NCBI RefSeq assembly: GCF_019599545.1
Contig: NZ_JAIEZV010000003.1
Coordinates: 558,001-622,000 of the forward strand
DNA length: 64,000 nt
Source of the DNA: Halobacillus sp. Nhm2S1
GTDB taxonomy: Bacteria; Bacillota; Bacilli; Bacillales; Halobacillaceae
Reading direction: 5' to 3'
In this document: one piece after another, positions 44,294-53,380 of the stretch
Position numbering within the stretch: the stretch's first letter is position 1
Layout of the letters: each line of letters begins with the position of its first letter
Position numbers and translations under genes: made by a program
Notes under the pieces: generated by a model
What the model was told of the DNA's origin: nothing
Database searches by the model: none
What the model saw: only the letters and a program-made list of their open reading frames with translations

Positions 44294-44663
44294 CTTGAAG
44301 ACTCAGTTTCGAGACTTTAGTTGAGTGGATGGGGCTGCGGGGAATAGCTCGCTTTTCGTAAGACATTCTCGAAACTACCTTCCAGTAATAAGAGCTTTTG
44401 TAGTTAGGAATCCTATACCGATGCAGATTAAGCAGGATTTCCCAACACAACTAGGCATGTTACTTTAAGAGGGATTTGGAGAACCTCATTTGGTAAAGGG
44501 GCGGAGGGAAACGGTGAGACTCCTGTGGGAAGTGCGTGGTAGATGAGACCCCGCAGAGCGTTAGCTCGAGGAGGCTCATCACTCGCCCACGGAAAGCGAA
44601 CCTTTTCCCGGAGCCCTAAGCTCCCATAAAAGTCTCGAAACTGAGTCTTCCACAATCCTGCCA
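44294..44663. mobile_element. MITE-like inverted-repeat element, copy 2
   Basis: A 370-base non-coding unit between infC and thrS. The left end GAAGACTCAGTTTCGAGACT (from 44296) and the right end AGTCTCGAAACTGAGTCTTC (to about 44650) are inverted over some 60 bases. The right arm (about 44495-44663) matches copy 1 closely (GGGGCGGAGGG, GAGACCCCGCA, CGAGGAGGCTCA, GGAAAGCGA). The left arm is shortened relative to copy 1. No coding capacity. Confidence 0.65.
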
Positions 44664-44675
44664 TATAGAGAAATA

Positions 44676-44711
44676 AAAACCCGAAAGTCTTTGGGGAGAC
44701 TTTCGGGTTTT
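44676..44711 (-). terminator. Terminator of thrS
   Basis: AAAACCCGAAAGTCT (44676-44690) pairs perfectly with AGACTTTCGGGTTTT (44697-44711). Confidence 0.9.
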
Positions 44712-44717
44712 GTCCTT

Positions 44718-46664
44718 TTACTTGCGTAGAAGTTTTTGATCGATTTCGTTGCGGATTTCCTGTTTAAATGTATCCAGTGGTTTTGTCGCGGAGTCTTGTT
44801 CTCCATAACGACGGACATTGACCGCATTGTCCTGGATTTCTTTGTCACCAACCACAAGCTGGAACGGAATTTTTTGCATTTGAGCTTCACGGATCTTATA
44901 ACCAATCTTCTCATTACGCTCATCGACTTCGACACGCACACCTGCTTCACGCAACTCATCTTCAAGTTTCTTTGCATAATCGAGATGAACATCTGCGGAG
45001 ACAGGGATGATTTTCGCCTGAACAGGAGCAAGCCACGTCGGGAATACACCTTTATATTCTTCAATAAGAAAAGCAACAAAGCGTTCCATTGTTGATACCA
45101 CTCCACGGTGAATAACAACCGGACGGTGATCTTCTCCATCTTCTCCAACGTATGTCAGATCAAAACGCTCTGGCAGGTGGAAGTCAAGCTGAACAGTGGA
45201 CAATGTTTCGTCTTTTCCAAGAGCTGTCTTCACTTGAACATCCAGTTTTGGACCGTAGAAGGCCGCTTCTCCTTCTGCCTCCACATACTCAAGCTCCATA
45301 TCTTCCATTGTTTCTTTCAACATCGCCTGCGCTTTATCCCACATCGCATCATTGTCTACATACTTTTCTTTGTCCTCAGGATCTCTGTAGGAAAGACGGA
45401 AGTAGTAATCATTGATACCAAAGTCGCGATACACTTCCTGTACGAGACGAACAACACGTTTGAATTCATCCTTCAATTGATCCGGACGAGCGAAGATGTG
45501 GGCGTCATTCAATGTCATTGCACGTACACGCTGCAATCCTGCAAGTGCGCCGGACATTTCGTAACGGTGCATCATGCCGAGCTCCGCAATACGAACAGGA
45601 AGATTACGATAGCTGTGCAATTGATTTTTGTAAATCATCATATGGTGCGGGCAGTTCATTGGACGAAGGACAAGATCTTCATTGTCCATTTCCATTGTTG
45701 GGAACATGTCATCCTGATAATGATCCCAGTGTCCACTTGTTTTATACAAATCCACACTTCCCAGAACAGGTGTATAGACATGATCATAGCCAAGACGTTC
45801 TTCTGTATCTACAATATAGCGTTCAATCGTACGACGGATTGTCGCTCCTTTTGGAAGCCACATCGGCAACCCTTGACCAACCTTTTGATTAACTGTGAAA
45901 ATATCGAGTTCTTTTCCTAACTTACGATGATCCCTTTCTTTTGCTTCTTCGAGCATTTTCAGGTACTCATCAAGGTGGGCTTTCTTTTCAAAAGCTGTCC
46001 CATAAATACGCTGCAACATTTGATTGTCGCTGTCTCCACGCCAGTAGGCACCAGAAATACTTAACAGCTTGAAGACTTTGATCTTACTTGTCTGTGGGAC
46101 GTGTACCCCGCGGCATAAATCGAAAAACTCTCCCTGCTGGTAGATTGTCACTTGCTCTCCTTCAGGGATCGCTTCGATTAGCTCAAGCTTCAAGTCATCG
46201 CCGATCTCTTTATACTTTTCAATCGCTTCTTCACGGGAAAGTTCGATACGTTCAATCTCTAAATTCTCATCAACAATGCGCTGCATTTCTTTTTCGATCT
46301 TCGGAAGGTCCTCTGGTGTAAGGGATTCTTCCATATCGATATCATAATAAAACCCGTTTTCAATGACTGGACCGACACCAAGCTTCACATTGCCATAAAG
46401 ACGTTTAATCGCCTGTGCCATCAAGTGAGCGGAAGAGTGGCGGACCACTTCCAACCCTTCAGGATTTTTATATGTCAAGATTTCGATGTCACCATTTTGT
46501 TCAATCGGCCTTCTCAAATCATAAGGTTCGCCGTCTAATTTGATCGCCAGGGCTTGTTTTTTCAAGCCAGGGGAGATCGACTGTGCGATTTCTTCACCTG
46601 TCGTACCTCTCTCAAACTCCTTGATGTTACCGTCTGGAAATTTGATTTGAATCGCATTCGACAT
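44718..46664 (-). CDS. thrS: Threonyl-tRNA synthetase
   Basis: A 648-residue class II synthetase. Domains in order: TGS (1-62), the tRNA second additional editing domain with HSSAH and a later CRGVHVP zinc motif (about 65-225), catalytic core (about 245-535, with [14 protein letters not shown] and MTLNDAHIF), and anticodon-binding domain (about 540-640). ATG 46664 is preferred to a GTG three codons earlier because AAAGGAG is eight bases before it. A Thr T-box controls the gene. Confidence 0.97.
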   Translation of the reverse strand: MSNAIQIKFPDGNIKEFERGTTGEEIAQSISPGLKKQALAIKLDGEPYDLRRPIEQNGDIEILTYKNPEGLEVVRHSSAHLMAQAIKRLYGNVKLGVGPVIENGFYYDIDMEESLTPEDLPKIEKEMQRIVDENLEIERIELSREEAIEKYKEIGDDLKLELIEAIPEGEQVTIYQQGEFFDLCRGVHVPQTSKIKVFKLLSISGAYWRGDSDNQMLQRIYGTAFEKKAHLDEYLKMLEEAKERDHRKLGKELDIFTVNQKVGQGLPMWLPKGATIRRTIERYIVDTEERLGYDHVYTPVLGSVDLYKTSGHWDHYQDDMFPTMEMDNEDLVLRPMNCPHHMMIYKNQLHSYRNLPVRIAELGMMHRYEMSGALAGLQRVRAMTLNDAHIFARPDQLKDEFKRVVRLVQEVYRDFGINDYYFRLSYRDPEDKEKYVDNDAMWDKAQAMLKETMEDMELEYVEAEGEAAFYGPKLDVQVKTALGKDETLSTVQLDFHLPERFDLTYVGEDGEDHRPVVIHRGVVSTMERFVAFLIEEYKGVFPTWLAPVQAKIIPVSADVHLDYAKKLEDELREAGVRVEVDERNEKIGYKIREAQMQKIPFQLVVGDKEIQDNAVNVRRYGEQDSATKPLDTFKQEIRNEIDQKLLRK

Positions 46665-46693
46665 GTTTAACACTCCTTTATCTAAAATAAATA

Positions 46694-46950
46694 TAAAAAA
46701 CGCCCGTCCCTCAGCATATAAGCTAAGGGACGAGCGTTATCACTCGTGGTTCCACCCAAATTCCCGCAACGTTAGACCATGCGGCTTCGTTCTCCTTAAC
46801 GCGGATCAGACGCTGTCTATTACTAATGGTATGTTCACAGACAGAGCTCCAAGGTGGTAAACAGTAAAGCCGTCAACAAGGAGCTTCCAGCCGATGGCCC
46901 CTCTCTCTGGTCTTGCGCCACTTTATGTTCGTGTCCTTTTCCAAGCCGTT
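46694..46950 (-). promoter_or_regulatory. T-box riboswitch (Thr) of thrS
   Basis: The minus strand carries TGGGTGGAACCACG (T-box, 46743-46756), a specifier loop with codon ACC followed by A upstream of GGAGCTCTG, and a strong terminator formed by AACGCTCGTCCCTTAGC and its complement with a T tail at about 46695-46738. The ACC codon identifies threonine. Confidence 0.92.
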
Positions 46951-46967
46951 GTTTAGATATGTACGTT

Positions 46968-46996
46968 ATTATATCCATTTAGGAAAAGGAAATCAA
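46968..46996 (-). promoter_or_regulatory. Promoter of thrS
   Basis: On the minus strand TTGATT (46991-46996), 17 bases, TATAAT (46968-46973). The -35 hexamer overlaps the ytxC stop codon. Confidence 0.8.
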
Positions 46997-47811
46997 CCCA
47001 TTTTAAAAGGAAATTGTGATTTAGGCCTCCACGAAGCTTTTTCTTCGAAAATATTCATCAATAACTCTAAGTTTGAATGGTCCGTTGCATCCGAATAGAT
47101 GATTAACTCATCAGGTGCATGAGCTAGAGCTGGTGTGACCGGCCATTCAATAGGCAGATGAGCAATAGAATCATCCGGGTATTGCTTCATGTACAGTTTT
47201 GTTTCTGATTCACTGATTGGATTGCCTTCATCATGATAGTAAGTTAAACGACCATCATCCAGCAAATGAAGCAGTTGAACACCTGTATCCTTATGATGGA
47301 CGCGGTAACGCCATGAATCCACCATCAGTTGATAGGACTCTTCTTGTTTGTACTCATCAATGATTTTCCCGGTGTATTCAATAAGCGAGTCATGCACGGA
47401 CTGCAAACAAGCAGCACTGAGTTCATCAAATTCTACAAAACTTCTGGCAATCAAATAATCCTGAATAAAAGCGCGTAAGTAGTGGTAGATCGGTGGAAGC
47501 TTAAGACCTGCGGGTGGTTTATCTTCGAAGTCTTGTCCAATTTCAAGCATCCGTTGAACTTCTTGTGCATCCTCGTAATAGTAACGGTATTTCAATACGC
47601 CTTCCATCCAACCGAGCATTTTCCTTTTCCGTATTAATTGTAAAAAGGCACGGATCGCCTCCACATAAGCCGCTCCACTCAATGAAGCATTCATCAACCT
47701 CACATCAAAACCGTCTTTATGTTCCTTGAAAATCCAAAGCTTTTGTTCTGAGACAATTGCATTATAGAATTGGATCGCTTCCGTACGATTAGAAAAATGA
47801 ATGCAAAACAC
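46993..47811 (-). CDS. ytxC: Sporulation protein YtxC
   Basis: A 272-residue protein of the YtxC family, seen between thrS and dnaI as in B. subtilis. It has no membrane segment or enzyme motif that I can identify; LPPIYHYLRAFIQDYLIARSF and VDSWRYRVHHKDTGVQLLHLLDD are typical family segments. The start is probably GTG 47811 (TTG next to it is also possible), six bases after GAGGGGGA; the ATG nine codons upstream would contain that site. The link to sporulation is by family annotation only. Confidence 0.82.
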   Translation of the reverse strand: MFCIHFSNRTEAIQFYNAIVSEQKLWIFKEHKDGFDVRLMNASLSGAAYVEAIRAFLQLIRKRKMLGWMEGVLKYRYYYEDAQEVQRMLEIGQDFEDKPPAGLKLPPIYHYLRAFIQDYLIARSFVEFDELSAACLQSVHDSLIEYTGKIIDEYKQEESYQLMVDSWRYRVHHKDTGVQLLHLLDDGRLTYYHDEGNPISESETKLYMKQYPDDSIAHLPIEWPVTPALAHAPDELIIYSDATDHSNLELLMNIFEEKASWRPKSQFPFKMG

Positions 47812-47989
47812 CAAGATTCCCCCTCGTCCCGACTTCATTCAACCACTATGTTCAATGGAAGACACCAGGAATCAGCCCTGATTATCAGCCATTAAAAGTT
47901 GACGCTTCTATGACATAAAGTTGGCTATTCCCTGTTATATTTATGTGACAGGAGAGGGAATCATGCTATTGTCTTCTGTTTTGTAATCG

Positions 47990-48922
47990 TTATCCTCGTC
48001 TATTCCTACCATTTACATGGACACCTTCACTCAGTTGGCGGATCCGCTCTGTAATTCTTTTGGCTTTTACTTGTTCTACATCTCCACGGTTGCTCGTCAT
48101 CAACACTTTTTCCAACTCGTTCAAGTTGTAGTTGGAGGTGAAGAAAACCGGGAGTCTTTCCATCATCCGATAGTGGAGAATACTTCCGAGAACTTCATCT
48201 CTGAACCAAGCCGACTGAGATTCTGCCCCTATATCGTCAAGCATCAGTACAGGGATCTCTTTGAATGCTTCAATCTTTTCATTCATGGAATCGTCTTTAA
48301 TGGATGCCTTAATCTCTCTTACAAATTCCGGCATATAGATAACCATAGATGGGATATTCTTAGAGCTTAGTTCATTAGCGATAGCTCCCAGGAAATAAGT
48401 TTTCCCCACACCAAACGGCCCATGAAAGTAAAGTCCCTTACTTGGCAGTTCATCGTTAAGACCTTCAATGTATTGGACGGTTCGTTCCACAGCAGCTCCC
48501 CGATCCGGGTCTTGAAGATCCATGCGTTCTAATGAAGCCTCAAGGATTTCACGTGGCATATGGAGACTTCTCACTAAGGATTTCTGCTCTTCCTGCTGTT
48601 CATGTTTCCGCTGACGGCGACATTTGTCATAGATCAGCTTCACATCAGAACCTTCTACTTCTACTCTTGGAACGTAACCAGGAAGGATATTGATACATTC
48701 TTCACGTGTTGGACATTTCTCGCAATTTTTTGATTGAGTCCGGTATTCATAGAGTTTGATCAACTGTTTCTCGATGGCTTCTTCCGTTAACTCCTCATGC
48801 TCCTGCATTAACTTTTTTACTTCCGAGGATTCCATCACTTCCGCTTTCATATGGTTCATTCTTTTTTGAAACTGCTCGTTGTTACGCATCCATTTTTTTA
48901 ATGATTGTTGAATAGGTTCCAT
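47990..48922 (-). CDS. dnaI: Primosomal protein DnaI (helicase loader)
   Basis: A 310-residue AAA+ ATPase that loads the DnaC helicase with DnaB and DnaD. The N-terminal helicase-binding domain contains a zinc-type CEKCPTREEC cluster (about 63-72); Walker A GPFGVGKTYF is at about 164-173, Walker B MLDDIGAES at about 232-240, with sensor segment FTSNYN. It lies directly below dnaB (15 bases), forming a replication-initiation operon. Confidence 0.96.
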   Translation of the reverse strand: MEPIQQSLKKWMRNNEQFQKRMNHMKAEVMESSEVKKLMQEHEELTEEAIEKQLIKLYEYRTQSKNCEKCPTREECINILPGYVPRVEVEGSDVKLIYDKCRRQRKHEQQEEQKSLVRSLHMPREILEASLERMDLQDPDRGAAVERTVQYIEGLNDELPSKGLYFHGPFGVGKTYFLGAIANELSSKNIPSMVIYMPEFVREIKASIKDDSMNEKIEAFKEIPVLMLDDIGAESQSAWFRDEVLGSILHYRMMERLPVFFTSNYNLNELEKVLMTSNRGDVEQVKAKRITERIRQLSEGVHVNGRNRRG

Positions 48923-48937
48923 TGGTATCCCCCCTTT

Positions 48938-50296
48938 TTAATTCCCTTTGTTCGTCAGCTTCTTAATCCTTGCCGCTATGTCATCCGTATTCACTTGTAC
49001 CGCTTCTTCTTTCTCATGCTCAGGCACTTCTTGCTGTTTGAACCAGGCAGGGATGACTTCTTCCTTTTGGTTTTTCCGCTTTTGAGACTTCTGTTTGCCC
49101 CATTGCTGATATTTCTGGTGCTCAGCCTTGGCCAGGTTCATCGCTTGTCTCACGGTCGTTACATTTTTTCTAGCCCAGTGGCTTGCAATTTTCTCAAGGT
49201 AAGGCTTCGACAATTTCATATCCGTTTTTAATAGGACGTAATGGACGAGTACATTCATAACCCCTGGTGCTATCCCCTGTTCTGTCATCACGTCACGAAT
49301 CATTTTCAAGTCTTGTTCAGAGGCACGGTTACCACTGGATACATCCTCAAGCAGTTCCCTTGGAGAGATTTCCTCAAGCATTTGAATAAATTGATCCTCT
49401 TTTGTCCCACTTGTGGACGTGTTTTCCACTTTCATTTTCTCTCTACGATCTAGAGCCGAATCTCTATCCCTGTCATTCTTCTGTTCTTTCATGAAATCAT
49501 GACAAGCTGCCTTCAGTTCTTCTTCCACTAAATAATGATTTTCATCAATAGCCCACGTGATTGCTTTTTCCAGCTCAGTGTTTGAGAGATCATACAACGT
49601 CGCCAACTGGACAATCAATTTCTTATTGCGCCCATTTAGTATTTGTTCTGATGGATACATGCGCTTTTTTAATGCATGGTTCAGCCACTGGAAATCCACT
49701 CGGTCCATAGAAGCTATCGGTCCTCTGGATTCTTGTTGGTGTTTCTGCTGTTTTGCAATGGTTTCCGTTTCTCTCTGGACAGATTCAATCATTTTATTAT
49801 GGAAAACTTCATCAAAAGTAGCTGTTACTTCAGTAAAACCCTCAAACGATTGTCCCGCGTTCAAGAACCGCTTTTTCAAACGCTCATACTTTTCCTTCCC
49901 CAACTCATGATGCAGCAACAAAGAGAGCATATCATCAAGGAAAAACTCTTCTGGGGAGAAAGGGGGATGTACTGAGTACAGATATACCGCCTGGTGATCT
50001 TCATCCATAGAGCGAAACGTTCGTAGTAGACCGATGGCCTCCAGTTTCCCTCTGGCTTCATAAATTTTGTCCAATGGCGCAGACAGGTAAGACATTAAAG
50101 TATGGTGAGACTGTATCTGTTCCCCTTCCATCATATCCGATTCGGATATAAGGACATGATAAAGTGAAATCGCCAGCCTCCCTACAATCGGCTGGTATAA
50201 ATGTGACAAGGAACGATGAAAACTACGAGGCAGCTCTCCATTACGTATGATTTTAAAACCGTCCACAGGGAGGAGTTTGCCAATAGAGTAACTCAC
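48938..50296 (-). CDS. dnaB: Replication initiation and membrane attachment protein DnaB
   Basis: A 452-residue helicase co-loader of the Gram-positive type, unrelated to E. coli DnaB helicase. An N-terminal winged-helix region (SYSIGKLLPVDGFK, LYQPIVGRLAISLYHVL) and a DnaD-like DDBH2 domain with the IHFYTxxxYGxxIxxL-equivalent segment at about 385-415 are seen. A GTG start at 50296 is used: AAGGAGG is seven to eight bases upstream, and the TTG six codons earlier lies within that site. Operon with dnaI. Confidence 0.92.
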   Translation of the reverse strand: MSYSIGKLLPVDGFKIIRNGELPRSFHRSLSHLYQPIVGRLAISLYHVLISESDMMEGEQIQSHHTLMSYLSAPLDKIYEARGKLEAIGLLRTFRSMDEDHQAVYLYSVHPPFSPEEFFLDDMLSLLLHHELGKEKYERLKKRFLNAGQSFEGFTEVTATFDEVFHNKMIESVQRETETIAKQQKHQQESRGPIASMDRVDFQWLNHALKKRMYPSEQILNGRNKKLIVQLATLYDLSNTELEKAITWAIDENHYLVEEELKAACHDFMKEQKNDRDRDSALDRREKMKVENTSTSGTKEDQFIQMLEEISPRELLEDVSSGNRASEQDLKMIRDVMTEQGIAPGVMNVLVHYVLLKTDMKLSKPYLEKIASHWARKNVTTVRQAMNLAKAEHQKYQQWGKQKSQKRKNQKEEVIPAWFKQQEVPEHEKEEAVQVNTDDIAARIKKLTNKGN

Positions 50297-50358
50297 CGCC
50301 TCCACCTCCTTCAATCGTTAAAACTTATTCATTATATTCCAAACAGGAAGCCGGCATC

Positions 50359-50374
50359 CATTTCACGTGAAACC
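50359..50374. promoter_or_regulatory. parS-like palindrome between nrdR and dnaB
   Basis: CATTTCACGTGAAACC agrees with the parS consensus TGTTTCACGTGAAACA at 13 of 16 positions, including the entire 12-base core TTTCACGTGAAA. The outer bases differ. parS sites bind Spo0J/ParB. Confidence 0.45.
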
Positions 50375-50411
50375 AAAACGGCCTCCTTAATCTATGATCC
50401 TAGAAAAAGAA

Positions 50412-50433
50412 AATGAGCCGGAACAGGCTCATT
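50412..50433 (-). terminator. Terminator overlapping the nrdR stop
   Basis: AATGAGCC (50412-50419) pairs with GGCTCATT (50426-50433); the minus strand continues TTTCTTTTTC. The second arm is inside the end of nrdR. Confidence 0.7.
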
Positions 50434-50893
50434 CATTGTCTTCATGTTTAATTAGTTCTTTTAATTCGTCAATGAAAACATTGATGTCCTTGAACTGTCG
50501 ATATACGGAAGCAAAACGAACATAAGCAACTTCATCAATGTCTGAAAGACGCTCCATCACCATTTCACCAATATCTTCACTCATGACTTCAGAAACGCCA
50601 CGATTTCTTAATTCCTTTTCGATATCCATGGTCACTCGTTCCAATTCCTCCACGGCCACCGGTCGCTTTTCACATGCTCGAATCAATCCACGCATCAATT
50701 TTTCACGACTGAATTCTTCTCTTGTGCCTTCTTTTTTCACAACAATCAACGGGACTTCTTCAATCCGTTCAAAAGTTGTGAACCTGAATTGGCATTGTTC
50801 ACACTCACGACGTCGTCTAATGGACTGTCCTTCTTCAATCGGCCTGGAATCAAGGACTTTTGTACTTTTATAGTGGCAATTCGGGCACTTCAC
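50429..50893 (-). CDS. nrdR: Transcriptional repressor NrdR
   Basis: A 154-residue repressor of ribonucleotide reductase genes. The N-terminal zinc ribbon has CPNC at 3-6 and CEQC at about 31-34; the ATP-cone domain (about 49-139) opens [23 protein letters not shown]. The start is GTG 50893 with GGAG about nine bases upstream. It lies upstream of dnaB as in B. subtilis. Confidence 0.96.
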   Translation of the reverse strand: MKCPNCHYKSTKVLDSRPIEEGQSIRRRRECEQCQFRFTTFERIEEVPLIVVKKEGTREEFSREKLMRGLIRACEKRPVAVEELERVTMDIEKELRNRGVSEVMSEDIGEMVMERLSDIDEVAYVRFASVYRQFKDINVFIDELKELIKHEDNE

Positions 50894-50931
50894 GTATGAT
50901 CAACTCCACATCATCTTCTTTTCGGCAGTAG

Positions 50932-51306
50932 TCAGGAAGGATCCACCGTTGTGAACTGACTGTCCAATTTTTTATAAAGCTGAACGATTAAATTCCGGCT
51001 GTATCCAAAATCAACAGGACCTCCTGAGTCCGTTGTGACAGAAAAGTCTACGGCTGTTCGAAAAGGGCGCACCATGATGATCGTCGCCACTATAAACGCG
51101 CGTCTGTTCCCTTTATATTTGACGGTCAGTTCTCCACGTTCTTTAGAACTTGCTACAATTTCTGAAGGCGATGTAAACAGTCCTTCAACAGCACGGAAAA
51201 GATCATCATGCTTGGCTTTATAATAGTGTGTGACAAGCGCAGAATCCTTATGCTCTTCACTCGTTTCGGAATGTTTGCTGAAATACCTGGAAATAAATGC
51301 TTTCAC
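50932..51306 (-). CDS. Conserved cytosolic protein of unknown function
   Basis: A 124-residue protein without signal peptide or membrane segment. The centre (SPSEIVASSKERGELTVKYK, RRAFIVATIIMVRPFRTAVDF) looks like an alternating beta-sheet fold followed by a helix (FGYSRNLIVQLYKKLDSQF). It lies between speD and nrdR, in the same direction and 38 bases before nrdR. The start is GTG 51306 with AAGGGG nearby. I recognise it only as a protein recurrent beside nrdR in Bacillaceae; no function is claimed. Confidence 0.7.
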   Translation of the reverse strand: MKAFISRYFSKHSETSEEHKDSALVTHYYKAKHDDLFRAVEGLFTSPSEIVASSKERGELTVKYKGNRRAFIVATIIMVRPFRTAVDFSVTTDSGGPVDFGYSRNLIVQLYKKLDSQFTTVDPS

Positions 51307-51416
51307 TTACCTAACCCCTTCAATTCCATTCGACATAATCTCCCTTTATTTTAACACGACTCATACAAATAAGAAATAATTATTGAAACCTAACGTCTTT
51401 AACAGATTTTAGTAGG

Positions 51417-51462
51417 GATGATTATGGAAGGAGGAGAGCTCTTGACACCCTCCATAATCATC
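51417..51462. repeat. Strong intergenic hairpin
   Basis: GATGATTATGGA (51417-51428) pairs perfectly with TCCATAATCATC (51451-51462) around a 22-base loop that itself contains GGAG and CTCC-like pairing. It lies between the small conserved gene and the speD terminator. No T run follows on either strand. Confidence 0.55.
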
Positions 51463-51550
51463 AATCAAACCTTCCAAGGATGTCTCTAGGAATACTCCAC
51501 TTGAGTGGCACAACTGATTAAAGAAGTAGAGGACGATCTATCATGATAAA

Positions 51551-51582
51551 AGAAGCCACGCAGATCCCCCTGCGTGGCTTCT
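51551..51582 (-). terminator. Terminator of speD
   Basis: AGAAGCCACGCAG (51551-51563) pairs perfectly with CTGCGTGGCTTCT (51570-51582); the minus strand ends in TTTT. Confidence 0.88.
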
Positions 51583-51589
51583 CTTTCTA

Positions 51590-51967
51590 TTATAGGGCAC
51601 GAGACTGCTGTACTTCTACAGGTCCCATTCCTCTTGGTACTTCTACCGTTTCATTCTTACCTGCTTCTAGTGCATCAACAATATACTGTGCAGCGACATT
51701 GGGATCAATGCGATCTCCACATGTATAAACATCAATGCTAGCATATCCATGCTCTGGAAAACTATGAATCGTCAAATGTGATTCAGAAATGATGACTACT
51801 CCACTAACTCCATGAGGGGCAAATTTATGAAATGCGACTTCCCGCACTTCCGCACCAGCTTTAAGAGCAGCATCTACAAAAACTTGTTCTATATACGACA
51901 TATCGTTCAATTTTTCTTCATTACAATTCCATAATTCAGCAATTACGTGTCTTCCCATTGTATCCAT
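51590..51967 (-). CDS. speD: S-adenosylmethionine decarboxylase proenzyme
   Basis: A 125-residue class 1B enzyme that provides decarboxylated AdoMet for spermidine synthesis. It self-cleaves between E62 and S63 in [13 protein letters not shown] to form the pyruvoyl group; H68 and C83 (YTCGD), needed for processing and catalysis, are in place. ATG 51967 follows AAAGGGGGA and gives the B. subtilis length. Confidence 0.96.
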   Translation of the reverse strand: MDTMGRHVIAELWNCNEEKLNDMSYIEQVFVDAALKAGAEVREVAFHKFAPHGVSGVVIISESHLTIHSFPEHGYASIDVYTCGDRIDPNVAAQYIVDALEAGKNETVEVPRGMGPVEVQQSRAL

Positions 51968-52107
51968 ATTAAGGATCCCCCTTTGTACATTCACTTCAAT
52001 ACCTCTGAAATAACAGCCATGAACTACCACGGGGGAAAGTTAGTCCTGAGAGGTCCTAACCCTTTGAGTAGACATGAATTTATATGAAATTCAGAAGTTC
52101 AAGAGAA

Positions 52108-52136
52108 AGTATATATGGTTTACCCCTATTTTGCAA
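52108..52136 (-). promoter_or_regulatory. Promoter of speD
   Basis: On the minus strand TTGCAA (52131-52136), 17 bases, TATACT (52108-52113). The leader would be about 135 bases and contains a GTTAG...CTAAC hairpin at 52039-52060. Confidence 0.65.
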
Positions 52137-52212
52137 GAAATATTTTACTCGCTTTTGGACAACTCTTCTTGCTGCTCCCCTGGGGGACTCAGATACAACA
52201 GGAGATTGTTGA

Positions 52213-53247
52213 TTATGATACGCGCGCCTCTTTTTCTTGCTTCATCATGTTCCCGACATACTTAGCAAGATCTACCACGCGGCAGGAATAGCCCCATTCA
52301 TTATCATACCAGGCCAGAACTTTTACTTTACGGTCATCAATAACTTGTGTAGTTAACCCATCAATGATCGCCGAAGATGAAGAAGTCGTGTAATCAACGG
52401 AAACGAGTGGCTCTTCACTGTATTCCAATATTCCTTTCATTTCACCCTTTGCCATTCTCGCAAAGGTTTCATTCACTTCGTCTGCTGTAACTTCCCTTTT
52501 TAAATCGACGACAAGATCAACGAGGGATACATTTGGAGTCGGTACACGCAAGGCCATACCATTCAATTTTCCTTGAAGACTCGGAATCACTTCTCCTAAG
52601 GCTTTTGCTGCTCCTGTTGACGTCGGGATGATCGATTGAGTACACCCGCGGGCGCGTCGTAAGTCTTTATGTGGGTTATCTAAATTCTTCTGATCATTGG
52701 TGAAGGCATGGACGGTCGTCATCAAACCATTTTCAATGCCAAATTCATCCTCCAACACTTTTACTACAGGGGCAAGACAATTGGTTGTACAGGATGCATT
52801 TGAGATGACATCGTGACTGTCCGGCATATAGGTTTCTTCATTAACACCCATCACAATCGTTGCATCTACTTGTTTTCCAGGTGCTGTAATGATGACTTTT
52901 TTAGCTCCTGATTCTAAATGAAGACCTGCTTCTTCTTTTGTTTTAAACTTGCCTGTCGCTTCAATTACAATGTCGATATCCAGTTCGTCCCACGGCAGCT
53001 CCAATGGGTTCCTTGTTGAGCACAGCTTCACTTTTTTCCGATTGACGACCAAGTCCCCATCCACGACATTGACCTCACCTTGAAAACGCCCGTGAACACT
53101 GTCGTATTTAATCATGTGAGCAATTGTTTCAGCTGGATAACTTGCATTAACGGCTACCAAATCCATAGATTCATCCGCCACAGCCTTTCTAAATACCATG
53201 CGACCAATTCTTCCCAAACCATTAATAGCAATCTTTGTTTTCCCCAT
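52213..53247 (-). CDS. gapB: Gluconeogenic NADP-dependent glyceraldehyde-3-phosphate dehydrogenase
   Basis: A 344-residue GapB enzyme. Nucleotide-binding GLGRIGR is at 10-16; catalytic C153 is in SNASCTTNC and a catalytic histidine in TTVHAFTNDQ. In place of the acidic residue that selects NAD in glycolytic GapA, the strand end reads NASYPAE (34-40), which fits NADP use. It works in gluconeogenesis and is repressed by CcpN in B. subtilis; two CcpN boxes flank the start region here. GGGGGCTGG precedes the ATG. Confidence 0.95.
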   Translation of the reverse strand: MGKTKIAINGLGRIGRMVFRKAVADESMDLVAVNASYPAETIAHMIKYDSVHGRFQGEVNVVDGDLVVNRKKVKLCSTRNPLELPWDELDIDIVIEATGKFKTKEEAGLHLESGAKKVIITAPGKQVDATIVMGVNEETYMPDSHDVISNASCTTNCLAPVVKVLEDEFGIENGLMTTVHAFTNDQKNLDNPHKDLRRARGCTQSIIPTSTGAAKALGEVIPSLQGKLNGMALRVPTPNVSLVDLVVDLKREVTADEVNETFARMAKGEMKGILEYSEEPLVSVDYTTSSSSAIIDGLTTQVIDDRKVKVLAWYDNEWGYSCRVVDLAKYVGNMMKQEKEARVS

Positions 53248-53266
53248 GCTGTTCCAGCCCCCTATA

Positions 53267-53310
53267 TATGATATACTTTTACTCTGTAATTCCTAGATTA
53301 GTATAACATA
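53267..53310 (-). promoter_or_regulatory. Two CcpN boxes at the gapB promoter
   Basis: TATGTTATACT on the minus strand (53300-53310) and TATGATATACT on the + strand (53267-53277) both match TRTGHYATAYW exactly, in opposite orientation. The first contains the probable -10 TATACT of gapB (53300-53305). Confidence 0.75.
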
Positions 53311-53352
53311 TTGTAAGCGGTTTTACATACAGAACGAAAACTTTCCACAAAA

Positions 53353-53380
53353 AATAACACGTCTGCCCAGACGTGTTATT
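53353..53380 (-). terminator. Terminator overlapping the coaE stop
   Basis: AATAACACGTCT (53353-53364) pairs perfectly with AGACGTGTTATT (53369-53380); the minus strand ends in TTTTTTG. The coaE stop codon is in the first transcribed arm. Confidence 0.88.

Noticed and set aside
45108-45920. A 270-codon frame opposite thrS
   Set aside because: It is fully inside thrS on the other strand, rich in Cys, His and Phe as antisense frames usually are, and lacks a start signal.
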